Positions 36,463 through 47,510 of a DNA stretch of 64,000 nt are shown piece after piece; position 1 is the first letter of the stretch; every line of letters starts with the position of its first letter. Both the position numbers and the translations under genes were made by a program. The stretch is from positions 1,359,919-1,423,918 of the forward strand of contig NC_030852.1 in assembly GCF_000208745.1 (NCBI RefSeq), read 5' to 3'. Under the pieces are notes generated by a model that was not told the DNA's origin, did no database searches, and was given only the letters and a program-made list of their open reading frames with translations. The DNA comes from Theobroma cacao (lineage: Eukaryota > Streptophyta > Magnoliopsida > Malvales > Malvaceae).

Positions 36463-37224
36463 CGATGATAAAACTCTATGCAGATTCGCAAGTTCTGATG
36501 CAAAACAGACTACAACAGATGCTGAAATGAGGTAAGGCTTTGTCTTTTAACTGGTTATCTTGGAAATGTTACTGTTTCTTGTCCAAGATTGCGTTGGGTA
36601 ACCATAGTTGAAGATAATTGATTTTGTATAGAACAATCTTTTATCATCAGTAAAGTCTAAGTCCTTATTCAGAGGCATCTAAGCATCATGCATGCTGGTC
36701 TCTTCAGTTGGCTTTGATTTTTAATTCTTTTTATGGTTTCAGTTGGTCTCTTTAATGTGTTTTAGCTTGTAGGATGTCACGGACTTGGTTAAGAAAAGGA
36801 AATTTCTGGGTTTGGAAAATGTAATTCATGTTACTGTATTAGTAGTTCCTGGGCCCGACACTTGCTTCTTCCATTGTCTTGTTAAGAAAGTCATCTTGCT
36901 GCACATGCAAGCATCCATCTTTCCTATTCTTTTTCCCACTCTTGGAGCATATTCGGCTTTGGGGCTTGTGTGGCATGGGCTAAAGGCCTAAGGCTTTTGA
37001 CATATTGGGGGGAATGTGGGTGAGGGGCTCTAGATTTTGTGCAGAGGTCTTAAATATGGAAACTGCTAGTCTTTACTTGCATGGGATTGATAAACATATT
37101 TTGAGTGCCTTGTTAACTTTGTTGCTTTTGTGAGTTGTCTGAGTTAAAGTTTTTGCTCTGTCTTCAGGGATGTACCGGAAGACTTGAAAGAAGTGCAAGC
37201 AGAAGGGCAGCCAACATCCTGACG
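36463..37224 (+). pseudogene. HDA6 3'-end fragment (end of exon 5 and exon 6)
   Basis: The end of exon 5 (to about 36,531, followed by GTAAGG), the intron, and exon 6 (37,170-37,224, GATGTACCGGAAGACTTG to TGA) of the HDA6-like gene are copied here. Everything upstream, including all catalytic exons, is absent. It cannot encode a deacetylase. It could be transcribed only from an outside promoter. Confidence 0.93.
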
Positions 37225-37770
37225 CTGAGGGAACTTCTGAGCTTCTAGATTTCATTGTACTTCATCTCTGTATAATTTAAACTTGAGATCTTAATTCAAA
37301 TCAGGGCGTTTTTTTTTAAATTACTAGCAAGCATTCTTTAATCTTTTCTAATCAGGCATTAGAGTAGGAATTTTTAGTCACTGATGTCCCACCCTAATGT
37401 TTGGCAGCATGAAGTGTTAGAATCAAAGATACAATGAATACACAGACACAAGAGTGTTAATATAAGATTAATTATCAAATACATGACTTTTCTCCCTTGA
37501 TGGTACAATTGGCATCCCCTTTTTTCTCCTTGTATGTTGTCTCTGGCGAACAGAAACTGATCAAGATCGATATTCTTTCGGCTGATGGCAATGGACATAG
37601 CAAAGAAGTGTTCTTGTATCAGCTCCATTTTAAGGATGGCACAGCGCAGTGCGGAACGCAGTCTAGAAATTTGTCTGTCTAAGCGTTTTTCTGGATTTTC
37701 GCCTTATAAATTCTATATGCTGCTTGCACCTGGACCAAAAATGCACTGGCTATTGTTGGAGAGGTGAGAG

Positions 37771-38784
37771 ATGTTGAACAAAGCCATGTTCCAATGCTCA
37801 ATTTCCTACCAAATTCGACCGTTTTTCCCTTATCCAAATCAAATTACCCGCCACCCTCTCAAACCAGGCCTATTAACCCACCATTTCTTCCCCGAAGTGC
37901 CTCCAAAACCAATCCATCTCCGTCTACCACCACCGAAATCCGGCCAAACCCATCAACCTAAACCCCAAACAAAGACCCAAGACGACGGCATCCCGATCGA
38001 GGACGTCAAAATCATTGCCAAATTCAAAACTAGGCACAACTATATCCGCGTTCTGGAAGTTTCTCGAAGAGCCGACCACCCTTTCGCCGGCTCTAGACTC
38101 CTCCTCCTTGATTCCCCTGGAAACATCCACAGCATTTCGTTTCTCTTCAAATGACTCACCAACACTTACTTCGACGTTTTCGCCACTTTGCCTCCCGTTT
38201 TACCCCCCGGACCCGTTGGCATTCTCGGGTTCGGGGCGGGCTCCACGGCCCGTTTGATGCTTGAATTATACCCAGAGTTGATAATCCATGGATGGGAACT
38301 TGACCCATCTGTGGTTGCAGTTGGAAGAGAATATTTTGGCCTTGGAAAGCTTGAAAAACAATACCCAGATAGGCTTTACATTTACATCGGAAATGCATTG
38401 AAGGCTAGCATTAAAAACGGGTTTTCAGGCGTTTTAGTCGATTTATTCAGTAAAGGTAGTTTGATACCGGAGCTTCAGGATCCGAACACGTGGCAGAAGT
38501 TGAGGAAGAGTTTGAGAAAAGGCGGGAGAATCATGGTGAATGTCGGGGGTAGTTGCGTGGAGGCTGAGGATTCACGGAGACACGGGAAGGTTGTGATGGA
38601 AGAGACTTTGAAGGCGATGCACAGGGTTTTCGGTGACAAGCTTTTCGTATTGAATCTTGGGAATAGAAAAGATGATAGTTCCCTTGCTTTAACCGGCGAA
38701 TTGCCGGATCTTGATGAGTGGAAGAAGGCGCTTCCGCGTTCTTTGAAGTGTTATGCCGATATGTGGACTCCATTTCATGGTTGA
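37771..38784 (+). pseudogene. Spermidine-synthase-fold methyltransferase-like gene with one in-frame stop
   Basis: A single frame of 338 codons starts at ATG 37,771 and ends at TGA 38,782-38,784. It is broken only by TGA at 38,152-38,154 (codon 128, between HSISFLFK and LTNTYFDVFATLPP). The second half has the SAM-binding motif I (VGILGFGAGSTARLMLELYP), the acidic strand-2 end GWELDPSV, and ends LPRSLKCYADMWTPFHG. The fold is that of polyamine aminopropyltransferases and related SAM-dependent enzymes; substrate unknown. The N-terminal 60 residues or so are Pro-rich and may be a plastid-targeting sequence. A Met at 38,188 could restart translation just before motif I. The stop may be a true lesion or a base-call error. 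Confidence 0.8.
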
Positions 38785-39376
38785 TGTGGTATGTTCTGCT
38801 ACTCAGTTCAGTTGTTTTTAACATGGTGGAAAAATCCTTTTAACACTGAATCTCCGCCCATCTACTGTTTGTGTTTATGCCTACCTCACCTGTTTTCTCT
38901 CATTTACATGGTTGATGTGGTGCCAACTGCATCATTGAATTTTGCTACCTACTGCATGAATTGAAATATTTAGGTTTATGAATTAGATTATTATTTCTTT
39001 AGCTCAAACATGCTTATCACGAGCTAAACAAGTATTGGAATAGTTACTGTTGAATTTGCTGCTAACAGTGTGAATCTGCCTAATTGGTTTGGGAAGCCCA
39101 GTGCACAAGGCTTCTGCAACATGGAGCCTGTTTTATCAATTGGCTCAACTTGTCATCTGCATACTTCCCCTTTCCTCTATAAGGATCTGTAAACCTCGAT
39201 ACTTGACATCAATCTGACGCAGAAACATTTTCTTATGGGTGTTCTATCTGTGCTCATTCACAAACTCTTCTCCTTGCATTAGACACTAGAGGAATAGTTC
39301 AAGCAAAGCTACCTACCGAAATTTCATTGCACTTTCTTTGAAGGCTATAGAAGTAAAGGCTCAACCATAACCTCAA

Positions 39377-39389
39377 AGTCAAAAGTCAA
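39377..39389. promoter_or_regulatory. Paired W-box-like sites upstream of peptide gene 2
   Basis: AGTCAA at 39,377-39,382 and 39,384-39,389 (TTGACT on the minus strand) lie about 130 bases before the start codon. TATAAAA is at 39,469-39,475, 42-48 bases before the ATG. The spacing matches copy 1. Confidence 0.5.
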
Positions 39390-39516
39390 ACTTAGAAAAA
39401 TTTAGCCCAAGGTTACCTGTTTCCTTTATCCACCTTACACAATGTATAAAAAATTGGGCAAGTTAGCTTATAAAAAGAATCCTTGTGCTCTAAATGTCCC
39501 AGAGTTCTATCAAAAT

Positions 39517-40056
39517 ATGAACCAGCAGTCTTCAAATTCTGTGATGAGTGGTTCTCTGGTGAAGTTGGCAACAGCACTAGTTCTGTTACTTCTTCTCATG
39601 GGCGAACTAGCAGCAACTTCTGCTTTAGTTCCTTCTGGTATTATTATTTTTCTTTTTGATTTATGCCAAAGCTTGTTCGACTACTTGACTAGCTGTATTG
39701 ATCCTTGTTCTTCTTCTTGCGCATGACTTCCTTCACATTTTACGGTGCATTTACTGATTTTGTTGACATTATGAGGTAGAGATATATTTATTTATCTTGT
39801 CTCACTTGGTATTATCACTTTATATGTTCTGAAAGGTCGAGAGAAGAGCCCATCTAATGTTCTTTTTGGTGGAAGTAGCTTGAGGAAGATGTTTCCGGGC
39901 AAAGATGGCTACTCTAGACGTGAAAATCTGGTCATTTCTCGCAACAGAAAGCTTCAGAAAGTAGGCAAGGTACAGCCCTCTCCACCATCACCCACCAGAA
40001 ATCAACAAAAAATTATGGGCGTACCACCCGCACCACCCCCTCCGATACCATATTGA
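39517..40056 (+). CDS. Secreted peptide precursor, family copy 2
   Basis: Exon 1 is 39,517-39,637 and exon 2 is 39,836-40,056, joined by a GT-AG intron (CTG/GTATTA .. GAAAG/GT), giving 113 residues. An N-terminal signal peptide (LVKLATALVLLLLLMGELAA) is followed by a basic, Ser-rich middle with SSLRKMFPGKDGYSRRENLV. The C-terminal region has RKLQKVGKVQPSPPSPTRNQ, then GVPPAPPPPIPY. The length, secretion signal, variable middle and conserved C-terminal Pro/Ser motif are those of small plant peptide-hormone precursors. I do not recognise the family; the motif only loosely resembles CLE (P4, S5, P7, P9, N12) and IDA-type (PPS.PS) peptides. Retention of the intron keeps the frame open to 39,726. 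Confidence 0.72.
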
Positions 40057-40307
40057 CTATCTACATAGACAGGAAAAGGAAGAACCAGAGGATGAACAAG
40101 GAAGAAAAATTCCATGTTTAGTGCTCTGTTTTCTGGATGTTACTCCATACTTAAAAGTTCAAGGTGACGCTATACTCACTCTTCAAATATTTTAGGATTG
40201 GATTTTGCACATTTTCTTCTTGTATTCGAAGTTTAAACTTATAACAGCAGTCAATCTTGACTTATCCATCTGTGATCTTTGTTGTCAATGAGATTGAAGT
40301 ACCATTC

Positions 40308-42068
40308 TAGCAGAAGAGAATCTCCTCTGCTGAGATCAAATACCCATGAAAGAACATAGTAACGATGTTGTCTGCTTCACAAGGGAATATAACAATAGAA
40401 ATTCCATTGCAAGCAAATTCTAATCCCTACAAAGAGCAAGCATTAACATTGTTAATGAATAATCAATTAAAGCCAAGATATTCTCTCTAATAATTAAATT
40501 TTTCAAAGCTACATTGTAAGTGCTTGTGCAATTACCCAACAAATCGTCCATTTGACCTTAATTACCTGGCACATGCAACAGGTGACTATTTTTAGAAAGT
40601 GAAAAATAAGTTAAAAATGGTTAAGTTGTCAGTGTTTAGACTTTGGATAATCTTGGAAGCAATCCTTGGTAAGTTGGTATTTACAAGTTCTTATATTGCA
40701 CGCACTTGAAAATCTTAAGTAGTATCGTATTCAATATCGAAATTAAAACAAAAATAAATTATGTTCACTTACAAAAAATATAAAATATAAAAAAATTAAC
40801 ACTAAACTCGACCTTCAAAATAAATTCAATTTTCAATAATCTCTGTAATAATTCTAAAAACTAAAAATACTCTTCATTGCTTTCCTTTTATGGACTTTGA
40901 AGGCCTCTGATTCAATCAAAGATGCCCTTCCTACATTGGGTTGATTTGTTTGATAAATCCTAACGACACAGAGAGGAGGTTTGAAGCAGATAGAACTTAG
41001 GGTGTGGTTTGGACTAGCAAATAATATGCTACAAGCATGGGGATTCCACGTCTCTAACCATATGGGTGAAGCAGGAAGCTTTCCTTTGCCGAAATTGTTT
41101 CGCCCTTGGTGTGAAAAGTGCTAGGCTATTGATTTAGCTAAATGGGGATTATTCCCTCTACCCCGCACACATGGTTTGAACTTTGCAACTCAGGTCCAAC
41201 AGCTTCTCTCCCAAGTTGATTTTATTGGGCTCCTTGGCAACTTGCAGGAAAAGAGGCCATTATCATGGCTTCTTAATGGTGACAACTGACCAGGGTCCAG
41301 CTGTATCAATGAATTTTATATGCAGATTGACGCAGCCAAGTTGAAATGTATTTAGATTCTCTAGTAGGTATATTTAATTTAATATATGTGAGATTTTTAC
41401 TATTATTATATATTAGTTTAATCTTTTTTATCATGAGCAAAGATCATGAATTTATCACCTAATATAAATCAATATGAGAAATTCATTAAGAAGTTAAAAA
41501 TAGAGGGATTTTTGCTCTAATTTCATGTTGAATCTTTTAAGATGGATATCCTGTTTAAAATCAATCCATAATGCATAGAGAAAATTTTCTTATATATTTA
41601 AGATACAATTAATTAATAAAGATTTTTTTCATGACTGTTGTCTGTCGAATTTGCTTCTGCACTGCGTGGATGGGCATGCGGAGGAAATGCGTCCGGCACT
41701 CAGGCGCTGCAAGTCTGCAGTGTTCGGAGAGGAAAGGAACAAGATCAGCCTGTTTAATTCAAGTCTATGTCAGTGTTACAGCTTGAGATCCTGATATAGA
41801 TAAATGCATGTTTCCATTAGTCCTCATTGTAAGCATGCTGATCATGATGATAGTGGTCGCCGATTTTCAAGTCAAACTCCCTGCGAAATGAGTATCTCAG
41901 TCGGTTTGAAAAGCTACACAAGCAGATGGTAAGCCATAGCCATCAAAGTCAGGGTCAAATCTCGGAAAAATCTAGCCCAAGATTTCGTGATTTATCGATT
42001 AACCACCCATAAATATCAGGATATGCCCTTGCGTCTCAGTGTCCTAGAGTTTAGAGTTGCACAAAAAG
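40308..42068. other. Spacer between peptide genes 2 and 3
   Basis: No coding frame is supported. The part 40,980-41,300 is less AT-rich and might be an old gene or transposon scrap, but no frame is recognisable. AGTCAA at 41,870-41,875 and GGTCAA at 41,953-41,958 lie in the proximal part, with the shared TCTAGCCCAAG block right after the second. Confidence 0.5.
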
Positions 42069-42521
42069 ATGAAGCTTCGGTCTTCTACCTCTGCCAGGAG
42101 TGGTTCCCTGGTGAGGTTGGCGACAACCCTCGCGGTGTTACTTCTCATCATCGGTCACCTGCCGACGAATTCTGCTTTAGTCCCTTCTGGTATGTATTGT
42201 CTATTCTCCCATTTAACTTGATTGCTTGATAACTAGCTCAATTATATGCTCAACCTGGTGTTTATCACTTTGTATGTTGTAAAAGGTGGAGAGAAGAGAC
42301 CATCGAAATCGAATGTTCTCTTCTGTGGAAGTAGCTGGAGGAAGATGTTTCTTGCAAGCGATCATGGCTGCTCTGGAAGTGAAAGTCTGTCCATTTATAG
42401 CACAAGAAAGTTGCCTTCCCGAAGTTTGAAAGCAGGCAAGATACCGCCCTCTCCACCATCGCCAACCCAAAATCAACGAGCAGGAATGGCTACTCCACCA
42501 CCTTCCAGTCTGAAACTATGA
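42069..42521 (+). CDS. Secreted peptide precursor, family member 3
   Basis: Exon 1 is 42,069-42,189 and exon 2 is 42,286-42,521, with a GT-AG intron of 96 bp; the product has 118 residues. It starts MKLRSSTSARSGSLVRLATT, then a hydrophobic core (LAVLLLIIG) and LPTNSALVPSG, matching the signal peptides of the other copies. Exon 2 keeps GSSWRKMF, ESLSIYSTRKL, and the C-terminal motif KAGKIPPSPPSPTQNQ, followed by MATPPPSSLKL. It is clearly more diverged than copies 1 and 2 are from each other, yet the splice sites, frame and motif are intact, which argues for function. Confidence 0.75.
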
Positions 42522-44559
42522 AGAATATCTACATGTTCAAAATGTTTTAAATACATTTGGATAAAGCGGAAGAAGTCCATGTTTATAACTCTGTGATCTC
42601 TCTGGATGTTATTTTCCAAGTAAAGTTCGAGCTTCAGCTTTTGGATCATTTTCTTTTCTTGTACACAAAACAACATTGAATTCTTCCCAAGACCCATTTT
42701 GTTTTGGTCTCCTTTTTCATCCAATTTCTGTCAATATGCATGCATCTTCAAATTTATCAGATTACATTAAAAGAAATGTATTATTCAGCTAAATATCAAA
42801 ATATACTATTCCATTGGAATTCCTTTCAGGAGTTTGTTCAGTACTGATCAGTATTCTTCGGGATGGAGAATTATCAATGTAAAAGATGCAAACTGCAAAA
42901 GCAGGCATTAGAGATATAAGATTCATCATATAGCTGAACAGCACAGTGTTTGGAATTATTTGGAGTAAGAGTTCCATTAATGAGATGGAGGTGGAAGGAA
43001 GTTTCAATCATGATACAAAGTACCCAAGATAACTTCTAATGTGAGCTTTGGAATTTTCTTTGACTTACCATTTCCTTTTTCTTGATTAATTAGATGGCAC
43101 ATTCATTCGAGTTTGACTCCATCAAATATTGTTATCTTGGGACATGAAAAGTGAGCTGCTCCTGGCTGTTTATGAATAAAGTACAATCTTTATCGAAAAA
43201 GTAAAATCAGTAGTATCTTTTCGTCAAGGAAGAGAAAATTTATCATAAATGATGGATTTTTATTGACAAGAAGAAATTTTTTTTCAAAATATTATGATAA
43301 AAAATTAAAAAATTTTATATGAATATTGGATGATAATCAATCAAAAATTTTGATGATAATCTATTAAAATGAGAAGAAATTTGAAATTTTATCTGAATTT
43401 TGACGAATTTGTAATGAAAGTTCAACTTAATGCAAGGACGAAATTCCTTGTATATATTATCGTGATTCTTGGTGTATATGGTTGTCTCAATGCCTTAATG
43501 TCAGTGCAATCATGAATCAAATCATAATGATTTGAGCTCAGCTAGCAGTCCAACAGGTGAATATTAGGCAGTAAATCATGACTGCTCTTGGAATATAGGG
43601 ATTTTGAAGCAAGAAGCTCACGGTTCACCAATTCCTGCTTGTTGGGCCAAAAAACTTTAGCTATTGCTCATGCACTTAGCCTACTAATTTGATAAGCATG
43701 TGCTTCTCAAGCCCCAAGGCCAGCACCAGCACATTGATGTTGAATTTAAGGATAAAATATATGGTTCCCTAACCTGCAACCAGCGCACAAGGTTTGGAAA
43801 CTCTTCTCTTTACACCATGCCAAACTTTCTCTCAAGTTGCCTTGTTTTTTTGGGCAACTTGAAGCAAACAACTCATAGTTGAATTCTGATCAGTGACAAA
43901 TGCTAGCTGTATGCATGACTTTTTGTCATCTTTGTGAATTAAAATACTTTCCATATTTAAATTTGTGCATTGGGTTTTGATTCTTGTATTGCTCAAACTT
44001 TGGTAGCATAAAATATATAATGATAATGAGTTAATTATATATTTGGTATTCTTATTATAGTGAAATTACTGATTTAATATTTTAAATTTAAAAATTCGTA
44101 ATTAGGTACTCGAACCATCAGCCAATTGGGTGAAAGGAGGTAAAAGAAACAATGATTTCTCACAACTTGAGTTATCCCTTTTTACTATGTTACTGACTAG
44201 ACCATTGGTTGTCTAGACTCAAACATGTCAACTTATGCCCCTTTCTAAGTTCTAATTGAAGCAGATGACATCCTTCTTTTCATAGGATATATAGTAGCTG
44301 CAAAATTTCAACTCATATCAGGTCACCAAATGATTTTATATACACATTGTACTTGTTATGAAAGCTATGGAAGTAGATCAGAACCAGCATAATCTTTAAA
44401 GTCAATGTCAAATCTTTACAAAATTTAAAATCCAAGGTTGGTTCCATGATCCCTTCATCCAACCCATAGATTAGAAAATTGAAACAAGTTGGCATATAAC
44501 TGCATATATAGATACCTAAACACACACACTCTCACAGTGTCTCATTGTTCTACCAAAAT
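42522..44559. other. Spacer between peptide genes 3 and 4
   Basis: AT-rich with no supported gene. The proximal promoter of gene 4 has AGTCAA at 44,400-44,405, overlapping a second TTGAC core at 44,406-44,411. TATATA lies at about 44,504-44,510. Confidence 0.5.
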
Positions 44560-45039
44560 ATGAACAAACAGTCTGCTAACTCCATGATGATGAGTAGTTC
44601 CCTGGTGAAGTTTGCAACAGGAATACTGGTGTTACTTCTTTTCTTGGGTGATCACCAAGCTATTTCTGCTTCACTGCCTTCTGGTATTCCCTGTCATCTC
44701 TTTGTCTTCACCCCTGCTTATATTTACTGATTTTCTCAACATTGAACTTTGCCTCTTTGCTGGGGTGTTGTTTAAAGGCAATATCTGACGGCTATGTATT
44801 ATTTTTATGTTCTGAAAGGTGAAGATGAGAGTCTACTGCATGTCCCCAGGTGCGGATCGAGGAAGACATTTCCAGGCGAAGATGGAAGCTTAGACTGTCA
44901 AAGTCTGGTGTTTTCTAGCAGAAGGAAGTTGTCTTTTCGAAGTTTGAGATCAACAAGCACGTTGTCTCCACCGCCATCGCCTACCATAGGTAAAGCAAAA
45001 GCAATGGCCGTACCTGCACCACCTCCACCGGCACTGTGA
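44560..45039 (+). CDS. Secreted peptide precursor, family member 4
   Basis: Exon 1 is 44,560-44,683 and exon 2 is 44,819-45,039, with a GT-AG intron; the product has 114 residues. The signal peptide is MNKQSANSMMMSSSLVKFAT plus a Leu-rich core. Exon 2 keeps GSRKTFPGEDGS, QSLVFSSRRKLSFRSLR, and the motif STLSPPPSPTIGK, then MAVPAPPPPAL. The motif is shifted (SPPPSPT instead of PSPPSPT) but the Pro-rich end is conserved. It has the most diverged middle part of the four. Same orientation and gene structure as the others, so the array arose by repeated tandem duplication. Confidence 0.75.
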
Positions 45040-45865
45040 TGTTGATCATCTGTATCCTTGGTCGTAAACAGGAGAAGGAAAAGATAAAACACCCCATTTC
45101 TGTACCTCTGTTGTATATATAAATGTCATTTCCTAGTAAAAAAGTTCATGCTTAGATGTCCATGAGCTCGCCTCTCCAAAGTCAAGTGGAGCTCAGTCCG
45201 ATCCTATTTATGTATTTTGATGTTAATTAGAATTTAATGTTAATTAGTATTTTAATGTATATGCATATATTAATATTTATTTATTTATTTTTAAATAATA
45301 ATTATATTAAAAATTAAAATAAATGTTTCTAAAGTAGAATGTTAATTGTTTACCAGTAAAATATGTGAAAAACAATTGAAAGATAATTAATGTTTCAATT
45401 ATATATAATTTAAATTTTGTAATATATATGAGCCTATAAATTAAATTATTCATAGTATTATAATTTTAAAAATATTTTTTAATAAAAATTATTCAATACC
45501 ATTAAAATTTTTTAGATACAAATTGAATAAATGATATTAATATTTATAATAAAAATCATTCCATGCAACCAGAATTCTTATATATTTGCATATTAAATAA
45601 ATCTTATTCATAATTTTCAATATTATTAAATTAAAAAAATATTTTCAATAAATATTATTAAAATATCGTTAATGAAAGTCATTTGATGCAAATAGAATTT
45701 TTTTTATTAATTAGATAGATCTTATTGATAATAATAAATAATTTTTAAAAAAAATCAAAACCTTAAATCCTAAACCAAATTAAGTATTCCAAGCTTTTAG
45801 TTATGGAGTTTTTGAGCGCGGGTTACAACGGGCAGAGCCCTTTTCAAATTTAAGTAGTCTTTCAA

Positions 45866-47510
45866 CTTCACTCACTTCTATCAGAGCTCTCAAAGCCTCA
45901 TCAGCTAATTCTTAGAACCAAGCAAATACACGCTTTAATCACCAAACACGCCTCTCCCTTGACCCATTTTTCGCCATCAAAGGTCGGCAGGTTCTACGGT
46001 CTCAACGATGACTTTTGCAGCGCCCGCAACCTGCTCGATAAAACACCTGAGGGAAGCGTTTTCCTTTGGAATTCCATCGTTCGAGCTTACGCACGAGCCC
46101 AAAAGTTCAACGAGGCCTTGTCGTTGTTCGACGGGATGCTGGGAACGAAAACGGAACCCGATAACTTCACGTACGCTTGTGTCGTATACCAGCCTGCTAT
46201 GAGAACTTTGATTTGGATGGAATGAGACTTGTTCATATAAGAGTGATTGTTTCTAGGTTAGGATTGGATCCCATCTGTGGCAGTGCTTTTGTGACTGGAT
46301 ATTCAAAACTGTGCCTTGTTGATGAAGCAAGCAAGGTTTTTAATGGGATGCCCGAGAAGGATTTGGTTTTGTGGAATTCCACGGGTTCGGGATATGGGAA
46401 TTGTGGCCTTTGGTATAAAGGGTTAGAGCTGTTTAGTTGGATGAGACATATGGGGCAGCAGCCAGATGGGTATACTTTGGTTGGGCTGATATCATGATTA
46501 GTAGATTCCCACGACTTGTTGAGTGTTGGTCAAGGAACTCATGGTTTTTGTTTGAAAAGCGGTTTCAATTGTATTGTTCATGTGGAAAGTTCACTTGTAA
46601 GAATGTATTCAAGGTTTAAGTGCATGGATTTGCAAATATTGTGTTTAGTAGTTTGCTTCAGCCTGATTTGATTGGGTGGTCTTCTTTGATAACTGGATAT
46701 TCTCAGCGTGGGGATTATGATAAGGCATTGCTTTACTTTTGGAAACCGAACATGGAGATGGGTAAGAAAGCAGATCTCATTCTGATCTCTACTATGCTGA
46801 AGGTCGCTGCTTGATCTGCAAATGCAAGGTTTGGCATGAGATACATGGTTCTGTTGTTCGACATGGATTTGAATCAAATGTCATGGTTTCTTCTGCTCTG
46901 ATAGACATGTATTCTAAGTGTGGATTTGTGAGCTTGGGGATCAGTGTTTTTAAGATTATGTCAGAAAGAAGCACAATATCTTACAATTGTCTCATTCAGG
47001 TCTTGCATTGAATGGAATGGCTTACCAGGCATTCAAGATGTTTGATGAGATGCTAATGGTTGGACTAAAACCTGATGATTTGACCTTCTCTGCCCTTCTT
47101 ACTGCTCGTTGCTATGCTGGCCCGCTTGACAATGGTTGGGAAATTTTCAGGAGGATGAAATATGAGTTTTCCAACCAACCTAGAATAGAGCATGGTAAAG
47201 CTTCTTGGGATGGCTGGAGAGTTGGAAGATGCATACAATTTTATCTTGGGCTTGCCAAATCCAGTGGACTTTGGCATCTGGGAGTGTTGTTATCATGCTT
47301 TGACGGTCATGGAAATTCTGAGTTGGCAGAAGTTGTATCCCAGCAACTATTGGAAAATGAACCAAAAAAGGTGCTTATAGAGTTATGCTTTCATATATAT
47401 ATGCTGTTGATGGTCGGTGGGATGATGTGCAGAAGTTAATAGATGACATAGCAGAACGGGGAGTAAGAAAAGTACCAGGGCTTTGCTGGATTGGAAGTGG
47501 AAGCACTTAA
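45866..47510 (+). pseudogene. Pentatricopeptide repeat (PPR) gene remnant
   Basis: PPR units appear one after another, but in changing frames with stops between them. Examples are VFLWNSIVRAYARAQKFNEA, then LVLWNSTGSGYGNCGLWYKG, SLITGYSQRGDYDKALLYF, MVSSALIDMYSKCGFV and LKPDDLTFSALL. The order (a TKQIHALITKH-like start near 45,910, then alternating repeats) fits a PLS-type, organelle-targeted PPR protein of about 550 residues. At least four frame changes and several stops show it is dead. PPR proteins bind organellar RNA in processing and editing. Confidence 0.9.

Larger units (their letters stand above)
36463..40307 (+). repeat. Tandem segmental duplication, copy B
   Basis: Homologous to 32,938-35,601 at high identity through introns, exons and spacer, with a few small indels. 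It keeps two segments missing from copy A: about 37,580-37,750, and the body of the methyltransferase-like gene with its downstream flank (38,075-39,290). Non-coding parts are as similar as coding parts, so the duplication is fairly recent. Confidence 0.92.

Noticed and set aside
41147..41185. Segment recalling miR482-type CCTAC/ACCC sequence (TTCCCTCTACCCCGC)
   Set aside because: Match is poor and no good hairpin partner was found upstream.
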